Of a DNA stretch of 64,000 nucleotides, positions 46,004 through 54,465 are shown piece after piece. The DNA is taken from positions 44,163-108,162 of the forward strand of contig PCYA01000018.1 in the NCBI GenBank assembly GCA_002762795.1, in the 5' to 3' direction. This DNA comes from Candidatus Woesearchaeota archaeon CG10_big_fil_rev_8_21_14_0_10_37_12. GTDB taxonomy: Archaea > Nanobdellota > Nanobdellia > Woesearchaeales > ARS49. The first letter of the stretch is position 1. Each line of letters starts with the position of its first letter. Position numbers and translations under genes: made by a program. The notes under the pieces were generated by a model. It worked only from the letters and a program-made list of their open reading frames with translations. It ran no database searches and was not told where the DNA came from.

Positions 46004-46045
46004 AATCCTAGTTTCTAGTATAATCAAAACGTTTATAATATTGCC

Positions 46046-46059
46046 TACTACTTATAGTA
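46046..46059. promoter_or_regulatory. Inverted repeat at the TrmB promoter
   Basis: TACTA-CTTA-TAGTA lies between the TATA-like GTTTATAATA (46031-46040) and the TrmB start at 46065. The same AT element may serve the divergent gene at 46003. Confidence 0.45.
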
Positions 46060-46064
46060 ATACA

Positions 46065-46823
46065 ATGGATATGTCAATTTTAAAGGATGCAGGACTTACA
46101 GAAGGTGAAGTAAAAGTTTATCTCTCGTTGCTAGATTTAGGACTAACGACAACAGGACCTATTGTGGATAAATCAGGTGTTGCGCGTTGTATTATTTATC
46201 AGCTTCTTGAAAAACTTATTCAAAAAGGTCTGGTGTCTTACATTTTTAAAAATCAAACTAAACAGTACCAAGCTGCAGAGCCTACCAAAATATTGGAGTA
46301 TATTGATAGGCGAGAATCAGCATTGAAATTGAACCGAACAAAAGTCGAAAAAATTGTTCCCGAGCTTTTGTTAAAACAAGCAATGAATTCCAAAGGTGAA
46401 GCAACAATTTATGTTGGTTTTAAAGGTGCGCAAACAGCTCACGAACATCAGTATCTTAAGTTGAAAAAAGGAGATGGGTATTGTATTTTGGGAGTTCCTG
46501 CAGAGCAGCCAGAAACTCATCATTTGTATTGGCAGCGTGATCATGTAAGAAGAGCAAAAGTAGGCATCAATTGCAGAATGTTGTTTAATCAAGGAACTGC
46601 TATTGCTGTTTTGAAAAACAGAAATTCTTACAAATTCTGTGATGCTCGTTTGATGCCTTCTGATATCGTAACTCCTGCACTTTTTATGACTTACAAAGAT
46701 ACAACATTAATTCTTATTCAAAATCCTACAGTTATAGCAATAGAAATAGTAAATCAAGGAATTACTGACTCGTTCCAAGCATATTTTGAGGAATTTTGGA
46801 AACGTTCTAAACCTTTCACTTAG
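46065..46823 (+). CDS. TrmB-family transcriptional regulator
   Basis: The 252-residue protein has a winged helix (GLTEGEVKVYLSLLDLGLTTTG), coiled-coil linker and PLD-like domain (EATIYVGFKGAQTAHEHQYLKL). It is collinear with the protein at 43594, with matching ends (SFQAYFEEFWKRSKPF). I place the start at ATG 46065, not at the far upstream frame opening, because of the TATA element about 27 bases before it. Confidence 0.9.
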   Translation: MDMSILKDAGLTEGEVKVYLSLLDLGLTTTGPIVDKSGVARCIIYQLLEKLIQKGLVSYIFKNQTKQYQAAEPTKILEYIDRRESALKLNRTKVEKIVPELLLKQAMNSKGEATIYVGFKGAQTAHEHQYLKLKKGDGYCILGVPAEQPETHHLYWQRDHVRRAKVGINCRMLFNQGTAIAVLKNRNSYKFCDARLMPSDIVTPALFMTYKDTTLILIQNPTVIAIEIVNQGITDSFQAYFEEFWKRSKPFT

Positions 46824-46859
46824 AAAGATTTAAATATTTTAACGTTTTTACGTTTTATT

Positions 46860-47102
46860 ATGGTGAGCATAACACTTTCCGTTCCAGAAGAGGTGAAGAA
46901 AAAAATGGATCGTTTTAGGGAGATAAATTGGTCTGGTTTTGTTAGAGGTTGCATTGTGGAAAAAACAGCGGCACTTTCAAAGCGTGAAGAGCTTTTGAAA
47001 AAGTTTCGTGAGGAAAAACCTATTTCTGATTGGGCTGTTGAACTGCAAAGAAAAGGGAGGGCGAATAGGCTTGCATATCTCAAAAAGAAAGGTTTAATAT
47101 GA
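46860..47102 (+). CDS. vapB: VapB-type antitoxin (ribbon-helix-helix)
   Basis: The 80-residue protein has a ribbon-helix-helix N-terminus (MVSITLSVPEEVKKKMDRFREI, NWSGFVRGCIVEKTAAL) and a basic/acidic tail that would wrap the toxin. ACGTTTTT-ACGTTTTA direct repeats (46842-46857) lie just before the ATG, under the ATTTAAATATT box, and suit an autoregulatory operator. It overlaps vapC by four bases. Confidence 0.85.
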   Translation: MVSITLSVPEEVKKKMDRFREINWSGFVRGCIVEKTAALSKREELLKKFREEKPISDWAVELQRKGRANRLAYLKKKGLI

Positions 47103-47533
47103 TGAGATCAGTTGTTGATACAAATGTCCTGATTACTTTCTTTTGGGAAAAGTCTGTTGCAAGGCAATTATTTTACAATAATAAGTTAAGTTTGGTTTCT
47201 CCAGAGTATGCTCTTGAAGAAATTAATAAGTATCAAACTGAAGTGTGCAAAAAAGCCCAGATTTCATCAAAGCAGTTTGAACAACTTAAAATAGAGTTAG
47301 CAAAAATTATAGAATTTGCACCATTGAACCAGTATTCAAATTTGCTAAAACAAGCCTTGAACATTAGTCCCGATAGTAATGATGTGGATTTTATTGCGCT
47401 TGCTATTAAAGAAAATTGTGCGCTTTGGACTAATGATAAAAAACTATCAGAACAAAACGCAGTGATTGTTTTGTCAACTGAGGAATTGATAGAATGTTTA
47501 ACAGATATTGAACAAACTGAGAAGATTAACTAA
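47099..47533 (+). CDS. vapC: VapC-type PIN-domain toxin
   Basis: The 144-residue protein has the PIN residues SVVDTNVLITFFW (Asp near residue 7), PEYALEEINKYQ (Glu), and SNDVDFIALAIKENCALWTNDKKL (Asp pair). VapC toxins cleave tRNA or rRNA. It is coupled to vapB by ATGA. Confidence 0.88.
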   Translation: MMRSVVDTNVLITFFWEKSVARQLFYNNKLSLVSPEYALEEINKYQTEVCKKAQISSKQFEQLKIELAKIIEFAPLNQYSNLLKQALNISPDSNDVDFIALAIKENCALWTNDKKLSEQNAVIVLSTEELIECLTDIEQTEKIN

Positions 47534-47577
47534 CTTTTCATCTTTAACATTCTGATATTTCAATGCTTTAGGTTGTT

Positions 47578-48027
47578 CTAATGTTGGTGACGTTGATAGT
47601 TGACTTCGCCTTCTTTGCCAAACTCAAACGCGGCATAGAGAATGTCTGTTCCGTCAAATACGTGGTACGTGCCTTTTGGGATGATAACAATATCTCCTCT
47701 GCTGACTTGCTCATCTATGACTTTTCCATCCCGCTTGACTGTGAATCGTCCATGACCGCGTTGTATGATGCCTATGACGTAGGAGTCATGATAATGAGGT
47801 TCTTCTCCCTTGTCGAGTGATCCATTAACAACGATGCAGTTGACGTTTACGTCAATACTTGGTGCATCAGGTAATGCTCGCTCTATAACGCGTGTGAGGT
47901 TGAATTTGTTTGTTGAGAGTGTTGTAGAATTTGTTGAGCTCCATTCTCGAGCGTTTCCTCTGATTACTGATGCATATGGTGCGGTTAGTGCTGTTTCGAT
48001 ACGTTCCTCGATGCTTGTTTCTGCCAT
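47578..48027 (-). CDS. Cupin-domain protein
   Basis: The 149-residue protein has one cupin barrel: motif 1 EPHYHDSYVIGIIQRGHGRF (two His and a distal Glu/Gln position), then VSRGDIVIIPKGTYHVF (Gly-Asp and His of motif 2). Small cupins bind a metal and act as sensors or oxygenases. It is divergent from the TrmB gene at 48138, which may control it. Confidence 0.85.
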   Translation of the reverse strand: MAETSIEERIETALTAPYASVIRGNAREWSSTNSTTLSTNKFNLTRVIERALPDAPSIDVNVNCIVVNGSLDKGEEPHYHDSYVIGIIQRGHGRFTVKRDGKVIDEQVSRGDIVIIPKGTYHVFDGTDILYAAFEFGKEGEVNYQRHQH

Positions 48028-48137
48028 GTTTACACCTTGTTATAACTACAAGAAACTGAGTAGTTTTTTAATATTTATAACCACTTTTGTGATCATATTA
48101 AGAAAAACTTAAATACTTAAGCGAGGCGAACATAAGT

Positions 48138-48863
48138 ATGGACACATCAATTTTAGAAGACATCGGACTTACAGGAGCAGAAATTAAAGTGTTCATTGCA
48201 CTTCTCGAATTGGGTTCTTCAACAGCAGGCAAAGTGGTAGAAAAATCAGGTTTGCAGAATGCAGTTGTTCACAGGGCGTTTCATTCATTGATTGAAAAAG
48301 GGTTGATTACATACGTTCAAGAAGGCAAAGTTCGTGTATATCAGTCAATTGAGCCGAAACAACTGTTAACTTTTCTTGATGAAAAGAAAGCAAAATTGCA
48401 AAAAATTTTGCCAGAGCTCGAAGCGAAACGTGCGTTGGTAACGGAAAAACCAAGAGCGCGCATTTTTCAAGGAAAGCGTGGCGTGAAAGAGCTCTTGAAC
48501 ATTATTTTGGATACAGACGCGAAAGAATATGTTGCGTACGGTGGAGCGCATAAATCTCAACAGGTTCTGGGTGATTTTTTCTGGGAGAGATTTCATAAAG
48601 AACGTATTAAGAAAAGAATTAACGCACAATTATTATTTCACGCATCATTAAAATATTGGGGTAATGTATTGAACAAATTCAACAAGACGGCAGTCAAAAC
48701 AACAAAAAAAGAGTTTGAAGCACTTACAGAAACTATTATTTTTGGCGATCGTGTTGCAATTATTGTTTGGCTTGATAAACCGTTTGGTTTTCTTATAGAA
48801 GAAAAGTTAGCAGCACAATCATATAAGCAATTTTTTGATTTATTGTGGAAGTCTGCAAAATGA
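48138..48863 (+). CDS. TrmB-family transcriptional regulator
   Basis: The 241-residue protein has a winged helix (GLTGAEIKVFIALLELGSSTAG) and a PLD-like C-terminal half (RARIFQGKRGVKELLNIIL, KEYVAYGGAHKSQQVLG). It is more distant from the pair at 43.6 and 46.1 kb and closer in layout to the gene at 67. ACTTAAATAC about 26 bases upstream supports the start. It ends 40 bases before the Dph2-like gene. Confidence 0.88.
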   Translation: MDTSILEDIGLTGAEIKVFIALLELGSSTAGKVVEKSGLQNAVVHRAFHSLIEKGLITYVQEGKVRVYQSIEPKQLLTFLDEKKAKLQKILPELEAKRALVTEKPRARIFQGKRGVKELLNIILDTDAKEYVAYGGAHKSQQVLGDFFWERFHKERIKKRINAQLLFHASLKYWGNVLNKFNKTAVKTTKKEFEALTETIIFGDRVAIIVWLDKPFGFLIEEKLAAQSYKQFFDLLWKSAK

Positions 48864-48903
48864 TCAAGAAACCTTTTTAAACCATCTTTCAAGCAATAAA
48901 AAT

Positions 48904-49611
48904 ATGGTAATGAAAATAATGCACGTTCACGCCAAAAGCAACACAGACGTTACAATTCCAGAAGACAAACTTAAGCAATTGCCTAAATTAAATTGGGGCA
49001 TAGTGACTACTATTCAGCACGAGCATAAAATTCAAACAATTATTGATCAGCTAAAAACTGCAAAGCTTGCTGGTCAAGTTCTCGGCTGCAATGCAAGTGA
49101 AGCTGAAAAGATTAACGATAAAATTGATGCGTGGTTGTTTGTTGGCTCTGGTATTTTCCATCCAATTCAGGTTGCATTAAAAACAGGTAAAGATGTCTGG
49201 TTATGGAATCCTGATGGAAACGAGATTAGTAAATTAGACTCTTCTATTGCTGAGCAATTCAGAAAAAGAAAGCAAGGCGAGTTAAACAAATTTTTGCATG
49301 CAAAAATTATCGGAGTGATCGTGTCAACAAAAATTGGTCAAAAGAATTTAATGCGTGCTTTGGATTTCAAAAGTCAAACAGATAAGGAATGTTATGTTTT
49401 TGCGTGTGATGAGTTAAACATGCAGCAGTTTGAAAATTTTAATTTCATTGATTTCTGGGTGAACACTGCTTGTCCGAGAATTGCTGATGAAAAATCGCAA
49501 ATGGTAAACATTGATGATCTTATAGAAGCAGGCTTGTTGAAACTTAAAAAAGAGCCAATGGCATACGAAGTTCCAATTTGGAAAAGCAAAATGGGCTTGA
49601 AAAAAGAATGA
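48904..49611 (+). CDS. Dph2-like diphthamide synthase lacking the first domain
   Basis: Dph2 makes the radical that attaches the aminocarboxypropyl group to a histidine of elongation factor 2. The 235-residue protein matches domains 2 and 3 of archaeal Dph2: GIVTTIQHEHKI, LAGQVLGCNASEAEKI (second cluster Cys), AWLFVGSGIFHPIQVAL, VIVSTKIGQKNLMRAL and FWVNTACPRIAD (third cluster Cys). The first domain, about 100 residues with the first cluster Cys, is absent. TTTTTAAA at 48873-48880 is about 27 bases before the ATG, and no domain 1 is encoded upstream, so the short form looks genuine. Confidence 0.75.
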   Translation: MVMKIMHVHAKSNTDVTIPEDKLKQLPKLNWGIVTTIQHEHKIQTIIDQLKTAKLAGQVLGCNASEAEKINDKIDAWLFVGSGIFHPIQVALKTGKDVWLWNPDGNEISKLDSSIAEQFRKRKQGELNKFLHAKIIGVIVSTKIGQKNLMRALDFKSQTDKECYVFACDELNMQQFENFNFIDFWVNTACPRIADEKSQMVNIDDLIEAGLLKLKKEPMAYEVPIWKSKMGLKKE

Positions 49612-49615
49612 TCAG

Positions 49616-50701
49616 TTACTTAAAATAGTTATATTCTTCAGGAACAATGTATATTTGTTCTGTTAAGCACGCATAAATTTCAGTTAAATTATTGTGTGTT
49701 TCACATTCTTGAATAAACTCTAAGTCTTCTTTGTAAAAGTAAACAGTGTAGGGTGCTAGAGCAACTCGTACTGAAGGGTCATCAAGAAAGAAACCGTACT
49801 TGTCAATTTTTCCCTTTGTGTGTGGGAAACTTGCTTCAACATATTCTTTATACTTTGGGATGAAGCCTAAGTAATTGTAATAGTCAGGAACTTGGTCAAA
49901 TGGTCCGTCAAACCAATTGTTTTCCATGACGTTTTCCCCGTTTACTCCAACTAATATTCGCCGATTATTTTCTGAATCATTAAAGTATGCGAATGCAGTG
50001 CGTTTGCCAATGATTAATGAGGTGTTTGTTTGGTGCATTTCTTCTGCAATAAATTCATCTTCGTTTAATAAATAGTACATACGAGAGATATCTTTGTTAA
50101 AGATCAGGTGAAATTTTGTTCCTGATTCGTCAAAAACAGGCCCTACAAAAATCTCATTTGACAATAGTTTGGTGCGTTTAGGAAGTGCATAAGGGTCTGT
50201 ATGAAGTGTGAATGTAATTGTTTTGTTTTCAAATGTTACATCATACACTAAGTCATCTATTTTCTCAACAAAAACACCATCTGTTTTGTTATAATTTTTT
50301 CCGCCTCCAATTTTTGATAGGGGTCTGATGTCAAATTCTTGAAGTACTTGTGGGAAGCCTTTTGTTTCTCGGTCAGTTGCAATGTAACCAAAACCCAGCA
50401 TTCCTTTGTCGCGTGTGCTGACTAAAAGGGATAAGCTGCCACTTAACATGTATCCGTTTATTGGAAATGTGAAATAGTAGTACCCTTCAGTTGGGTAAAT
50501 TGTAATGTTGGTATCTAATTGTTTCCAAACATAAGAGAATACTTCTTGTTTGTCTGAAACATTTATTTGAGATCTGATTGCTTTGATATAGTTTTCGTTT
50601 GTGATAAAAACAGGATTTGTTTTGTCGTTTTGCAGTTCAGCACAACTTTGTAAAAAGAACATGCAAACTAAAAGAATAAAAAAAGAGTTGTTTAAACTCA
50701 T
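49616..50701 (-). CDS. Lipoprotein, unknown
   Basis: The 361-residue protein has a lipobox (CMFFLQSCAE) and an asparagine/tyrosine-rich, beta-strand-rich body with regular GYYYFTFPINGYML, YDVTFENKTITFTLHTD and TAFAYFNDSENNRRILVG stretches. No family is recognised. The start overlaps the stop of the upstream repeat-protein gene (ATGA), so the two surface proteins are probably made and used together. Confidence 0.7.
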   Translation of the reverse strand: MSLNNSFFILLVCMFFLQSCAELQNDKTNPVFITNENYIKAIRSQINVSDKQEVFSYVWKQLDTNITIYPTEGYYYFTFPINGYMLSGSLSLLVSTRDKGMLGFGYIATDRETKGFPQVLQEFDIRPLSKIGGGKNYNKTDGVFVEKIDDLVYDVTFENKTITFTLHTDPYALPKRTKLLSNEIFVGPVFDESGTKFHLIFNKDISRMYYLLNEDEFIAEEMHQTNTSLIIGKRTAFAYFNDSENNRRILVGVNGENVMENNWFDGPFDQVPDYYNYLGFIPKYKEYVEASFPHTKGKIDKYGFFLDDPSVRVALAPYTVYFYKEDLEFIQECETHNNLTEIYACLTEQIYIVPEEYNYFK

Positions 50702-51600
50702 CGTATGTATCCGGCAGGAACGTAGGTCGTAGCACCAACCGTTATTGAACCAATTCCTGTTGGCGAGGGGATTGTTGTGTAGTCATTAGCATGTTTTAAA
50801 TCATTAGGAATATAATAAGTATCAACAACAGTTTGTCCTGTCGCAGTTATTCCTCCTTGACTCGTATGTACTAAGTATGCAGGGATCCAGCTTGTTATGG
50901 TGATTATTTCGCCAGTTATTGCTTTTTCGTTTCCTTTTATTTCTGATATGTGCTTTAGACCGCGTGGAATGAATGTTGTTTTTGAAACAAGTTTTCCATC
51001 AAGTGTTCGTCCTGTCCCGCGCATATCTTCTGATACGTGTACAAGTCCAGAGGAAATATATGTTGTTCTTGATACTCTTGCTCCATCGAGGGTCTGTCCA
51101 GTTCCGCGCATATCTTCTGATACGTGTACAGTTCCGGGAGGTCTTTGTGTTGACCATGAAATTGGATTTCCATCCAAGTCATATCCGCCTTCAGTAACAT
51201 GATCTTTTCCATATTCTGATTGGGTTGTTCTGCTTATTTTATTTTGAACTTGTTTTAAAGGTGTTTTTCGCGTACTTTCTACTACGTCCGCTCCAGAGTA
51301 TTGTCCGTCAAAATTTTTTAATTTTTTTGTTTGTGATTGTTGTTTAATAAAAAGCTCTTCTTGATATTGATTTTCAACGTCTGATGAAGGTATTTTTTGC
51401 CAGTCAGATGTACTTTCTTGTTCTTGAACTATTTGTTTTTTTTGCAACTGTTGTTCTTCTCGAGCCATTTCCTCATAATCAGCATAGCTTATAACTGCGT
51501 GTCCAAAATTGTTATTGTTCGTCACTAAGAAAAAGCCAATTATTGCAAAAGCAAGTACAATAGCAAGTAAAAATTTTTCTGTATGCTCTATCTTTAACAC
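50698..51600 (-). CDS. Membrane-anchored protein with 31-residue tandem repeats
   Basis: The 300-residue protein has one N-terminal membrane segment (FLLAIVLAFAIIGFFLV), a Gln/Glu/Lys-rich stalk (about 45-130), then five imperfect repeats of about 31 residues with the core I-x2-G-L-x-H-x-SEDMRGTG-x-TLDG-x2-VS. The first two are nearly identical, also as DNA (blocks near 51010-51040 and 51100-51130), showing recent duplication. Each repeat probably forms a short beta-hairpin pair in a solenoid facing out. The function is unknown; an adhesin or cell-contact role would fit a surface repeat protein. Confidence 0.75.
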   Translation of the reverse strand: MLKIEHTEKFLLAIVLAFAIIGFFLVTNNNNFGHAVISYADYEEMAREEQQLQKKQIVQEQESTSDWQKIPSSDVENQYQEELFIKQQSQTKKLKNFDGQYSGADVVESTRKTPLKQVQNKISRTTQSEYGKDHVTEGGYDLDGNPISWSTQRPPGTVHVSEDMRGTGQTLDGARVSRTTYISSGLVHVSEDMRGTGRTLDGKLVSKTTFIPRGLKHISEIKGNEKAITGEIITITSWIPAYLVHTSQGGITATGQTVVDTYYIPNDLKHANDYTTIPSPTGIGSITVGATTYVPAGYIR

Positions 51601-51690
51601 CTCTTTCTGATACTTATTTGCTTGTTGGTTTAAATAGCTTCTGCTTTGTTTGCAAAATTTTTATATATGTCGTTCATTTGTTTGTTAAGA

Positions 51691-52113
51691 ATGAGATATG
51701 TTATTTTACTGTTTTTAGTATTTGTGATTGCATGCACACCAGTTGCAACAGGACCGCAAATAACCTTCGACAAAATAACATTTAATTTAGAGATTGCTCA
51801 AACATCAGAAGAGATGCAAAAGGGATTGATGAACAGAGAAAGTTTGCCTGCAAATCAAGGTATGTTGTTTATTTTTACAGATATGCAACCGAGAGGTTTT
51901 TGGATGAAAAATACTTTAATTCCACTAGATATGATTTTTCTTGATAACAATTTAACGGTTGTTGAAGTAAAAAAGAATGTGCAGCCGTGCGAAGCAGACC
52001 CTTGTCCGGTCTATAATTCTGTTCCTGCACAGTATGTGTTGGAAGTAAATGCTGGTTTGGCAGAGAAGAACAGTATTGGAATATCTTCTGTTGCAAAGTT
52101 GAACAAACAATAA
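51691..52113 (+). CDS. DUF192-family lipoprotein
   Basis: The 140-residue protein has a short lipoprotein signal (YVILLFLVFVIACTP), then the DUF192 fold: EIAQTSEEMQKGLMNRESLP, GMLFIFTDMQPRGFWMKNTL, IPLDMIFLDNNLTVVEV and YVLEVNAGLAEKN. The family role is unknown. I use ATG 51691, with TTTTTATATATG about 28 bases upstream; earlier in-frame ATGs lie at or before the TATA box. Confidence 0.88.
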   Translation: MRYVILLFLVFVIACTPVATGPQITFDKITFNLEIAQTSEEMQKGLMNRESLPANQGMLFIFTDMQPRGFWMKNTLIPLDMIFLDNNLTVVEVKKNVQPCEADPCPVYNSVPAQYVLEVNAGLAEKNSIGISSVAKLNKQ

Positions 52114-52148
52114 GATGTTTTAACTTGATTATGATCTGTCTTCTATTC

Positions 52149-53120
52149 TTAACTAAAACTAATTTGCGTTTCCCTTTCCAAAAATACGCTTCCCATTCCT
52201 TTGCCTATATCGGTAAATGCGCTTGTTTGCATTGTTCCCAGTTGTTCAAAGAATGTTTTTGGTTTTGTGTATTCTATTGGTTTTGCATCAATGTTTAGTT
52301 GTTCTTCAATGTAATGGAGTGCTTCTTCTTTGCCGCCAATGGCATCAATTAGTCCGAGTTCTTTTGCTTCGCTTCCTATGTAAACAAATCCTGTTGCTAA
52401 CTGGCGCACTTGTTCTTCTGGCAGGTTTCTGTTTTCAGCTACTGCATGAATAAATTCTGTGTGTAAATTATCGAGCAATCTTTGGAATAGTTGTTGTTCT
52501 TCTGCAGTCATTTCTTTGTATGGACTGCCGGCGTCTTTCAAGTGTCCTGCTACTAAACGTCTATATGTTACATTGTAATCGTCAAGCAGTCCTGCAAATT
52601 CTAGGCGACTTGCTCTGACTCCAATGCTTCCTGTTAAGCTCATTCTGTTTGCAAATATTGTGTCTGTTGCTGTTGCAACCCAGTACGCGCCGCTTGCTCC
52701 GACTTCGCGAATAACGGCAACAGTTGTCTTGTTTGTTTTTTTGATTGCTTGTGCTATTTCGTCTGTTGCTACAGGGCTTCCGCCTGGGCTGTTGATTTCG
52801 AAAATGATTGCTTTTATTTTTTCGTTTTCGTTTGCTTTTTCAATAAGATCAATAATGTCTTGGCTTTCTATGCCTTCAAATAAACTGCTTTCTTGTTCAG
52901 TATAAATCGCACCATTTAAAGGAATAATAGCAATATTGCCGTCGTGCAATTCTTCTACTGGTATGAATGCGCCAAAGATGGCAAATGCAAAAAGGATAAA
53001 GATAAGAAACATTAGTGCGCTTAATCCAAAGCTGACTATTCTCCAGCTTGTTCTGAGAACTTGCCAACCGCTGAGTTGTTTTAATTCAGTTTTTTGTTTA
53101 TTTGATCTCTTTTTTGCCAT
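52149..53120 (-). CDS. sppA: Signal peptide peptidase SppA (S49)
   Basis: The 323-residue membrane-anchored serine protease has an N-terminal membrane segment (GLSALMFLIFILFAFAIFGAF). EINSPGGSPVATDEI and EVGASGAYWVATATD carry the nucleophile Ser, FANRMSLTGSIGV follows, and the general-base Lys lies in GHLKDAGSPYKEMT. It degrades signal peptides and membrane fragments. It is separated by one base from the methyltransferase-family gene. Confidence 0.93.
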   Translation of the reverse strand: MAKKRSNKQKTELKQLSGWQVLRTSWRIVSFGLSALMFLIFILFAFAIFGAFIPVEELHDGNIAIIPLNGAIYTEQESSLFEGIESQDIIDLIEKANENEKIKAIIFEINSPGGSPVATDEIAQAIKKTNKTTVAVIREVGASGAYWVATATDTIFANRMSLTGSIGVRASRLEFAGLLDDYNVTYRRLVAGHLKDAGSPYKEMTAEEQQLFQRLLDNLHTEFIHAVAENRNLPEEQVRQLATGFVYIGSEAKELGLIDAIGGKEEALHYIEEQLNIDAKPIEYTKPKTFFEQLGTMQTSAFTDIGKGMGSVFLERETQISFS

Positions 53121-53121
53121 T

Positions 53122-53682
53122 TTAGTATACTCCTGGAATTAATCTATTTGTATCGTTTGAGTATGCTTGCCAGTCCTTATCATATTTGTCGATGAGTGTT
53201 TGTTCTTCTTGGATGATTTTGTAGATTAAGCTTGGAATGAAGAATACAATAAGTATGCCGAGTGCCCACCAGCTTCCAAGTGCTAAGCAAAGTCCTAATA
53301 GTATGACAATCAAGCCTGTTTTGCTTGGATGTCTTATTTTTTTATACATTCCATCAAATGTAAATCCTGTTTGTAGTTTTTGGTCAAGTGTAATGAATGC
53401 TCCGAGTTGTTTGCGTGCGAAGAATTGCAGTATCCAACCACCCATAAAAATAACTGCTCCTAACCACATAACTATGCTTGCTTCTGGTTCGTTTATCCAG
53501 TAGTGTGCAAATGCCATTACAATGACTAGTGTGGTAGTGATGAGTTCTAACCATTTGCTTTCTTCGTGTAATGGTTTTGCGCTTCTGAATATAAAGAGTT
53601 GTTTGAATTTGAGTTTCATTACAATAACAAAGATTATAAGAATGACTATTGCTAATCCTAGAATTTTGAGCATGTTAACCAT
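53122..53682 (-). CDS. Isoprenylcysteine carboxyl methyltransferase-family membrane protein
   Basis: The 186-residue protein has about five membrane segments and the C-terminal signature of the ICMT/PEMT superfamily: KKIRHPSKTGLIVILLGL (Arg-His-Pro for SAM), a membrane hairpin, then IIQEEQTLIDKYDKDWQAY and RLIPGVY. The substrate, lipid or small molecule, is unknown. It precedes sppA. Confidence 0.88.
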   Translation of the reverse strand: MVNMLKILGLAIVILIIFVIVMKLKFKQLFIFRSAKPLHEESKWLELITTTLVIVMAFAHYWINEPEASIVMWLGAVIFMGGWILQFFARKQLGAFITLDQKLQTGFTFDGMYKKIRHPSKTGLIVILLGLCLALGSWWALGILIVFFIPSLIYKIIQEEQTLIDKYDKDWQAYSNDTNRLIPGVY

Positions 53683-53744
53683 TTTATCTTTTTGAGCAGG
53701 CAGTAGTTTATATTGTTTTCTGTAAACTCTCCACTCTAAACTCT

Positions 53745-54395
53745 TTACCTCTTACTTGTAACTCCAGTTCGCTTGCAATGATTATAAATTGGACATTCTG
53801 AACATTTTGGGCTTATTGGAAGGCAGGTTGTTTTTCCGTGTGTTACAAACGTGTCATTGACGATTTGCCAGTGTTTTTGTGGCACTAATTTCATCAACTT
53901 TTGTTCGGTTTCTTCTGGTGTTTTTGTTTTTACCCAGCCTAATCTATTGCTGATCCTATGAACGTGTATGTCAACAGGTATTGCATCTTTTCCAAAAGAA
54001 TATACGAGCACACAGTTTGCTACTTTTCTTCCAACGCCAGGCAATTCTATTAATTTTTCTAAATTGTCTGGAACTTCGCCATCAAACTTTTCAATCAGCA
54101 TTTTTGCCGCATTAATTATGTTTTTTGATTTGTTGTTGAAGAATCCTATTTTTCGTATGATTTCAATTACTTCTTTTTGTTTTGCATTTGCTAATTTTTC
54201 TACCGTTGGATATTTTTCAAATAGTTTTTCTGCAATTACTTCTGTTGTTTCATCTTTTGCGCGAGCACTTAAGATTGTAGAAATTAATACTTTGAATGGT
54301 TCATATTTTTTTCCCATTCTACCAAGCATTGTGTTTGACCCTTGTGTTTTGGCGAGTGTGCTTAGTACCGTGTCGATTTGGTTGTGTGTTGGCAT
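53745..54395 (-). CDS. nth: Endonuclease III
   Basis: Removes oxidised pyrimidines and nicks the site. The 216-residue protein has the helix-hairpin-helix ELPGVGRKVANCVLVYSFG with the catalytic Lys, the catalytic Asp in PVDIHVHRI, and the iron-sulphur loop C-x6-C-x2-C-x5-C (CLPISPKCSECPIYNHC). It is divergent from a binding-protein gene. Confidence 0.95.
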   Translation of the reverse strand: MPTHNQIDTVLSTLAKTQGSNTMLGRMGKKYEPFKVLISTILSARAKDETTEVIAEKLFEKYPTVEKLANAKQKEVIEIIRKIGFFNNKSKNIINAAKMLIEKFDGEVPDNLEKLIELPGVGRKVANCVLVYSFGKDAIPVDIHVHRISNRLGWVKTKTPEETEQKLMKLVPQKHWQIVNDTFVTHGKTTCLPISPKCSECPIYNHCKRTGVTSKR

Positions 54396-54465
54396 TTTAT
54401 TTTATGAATTGCTTTTTTAGTATTAAACGTATGGTTTTATATATTAATTCGAATCTTCATAAATC

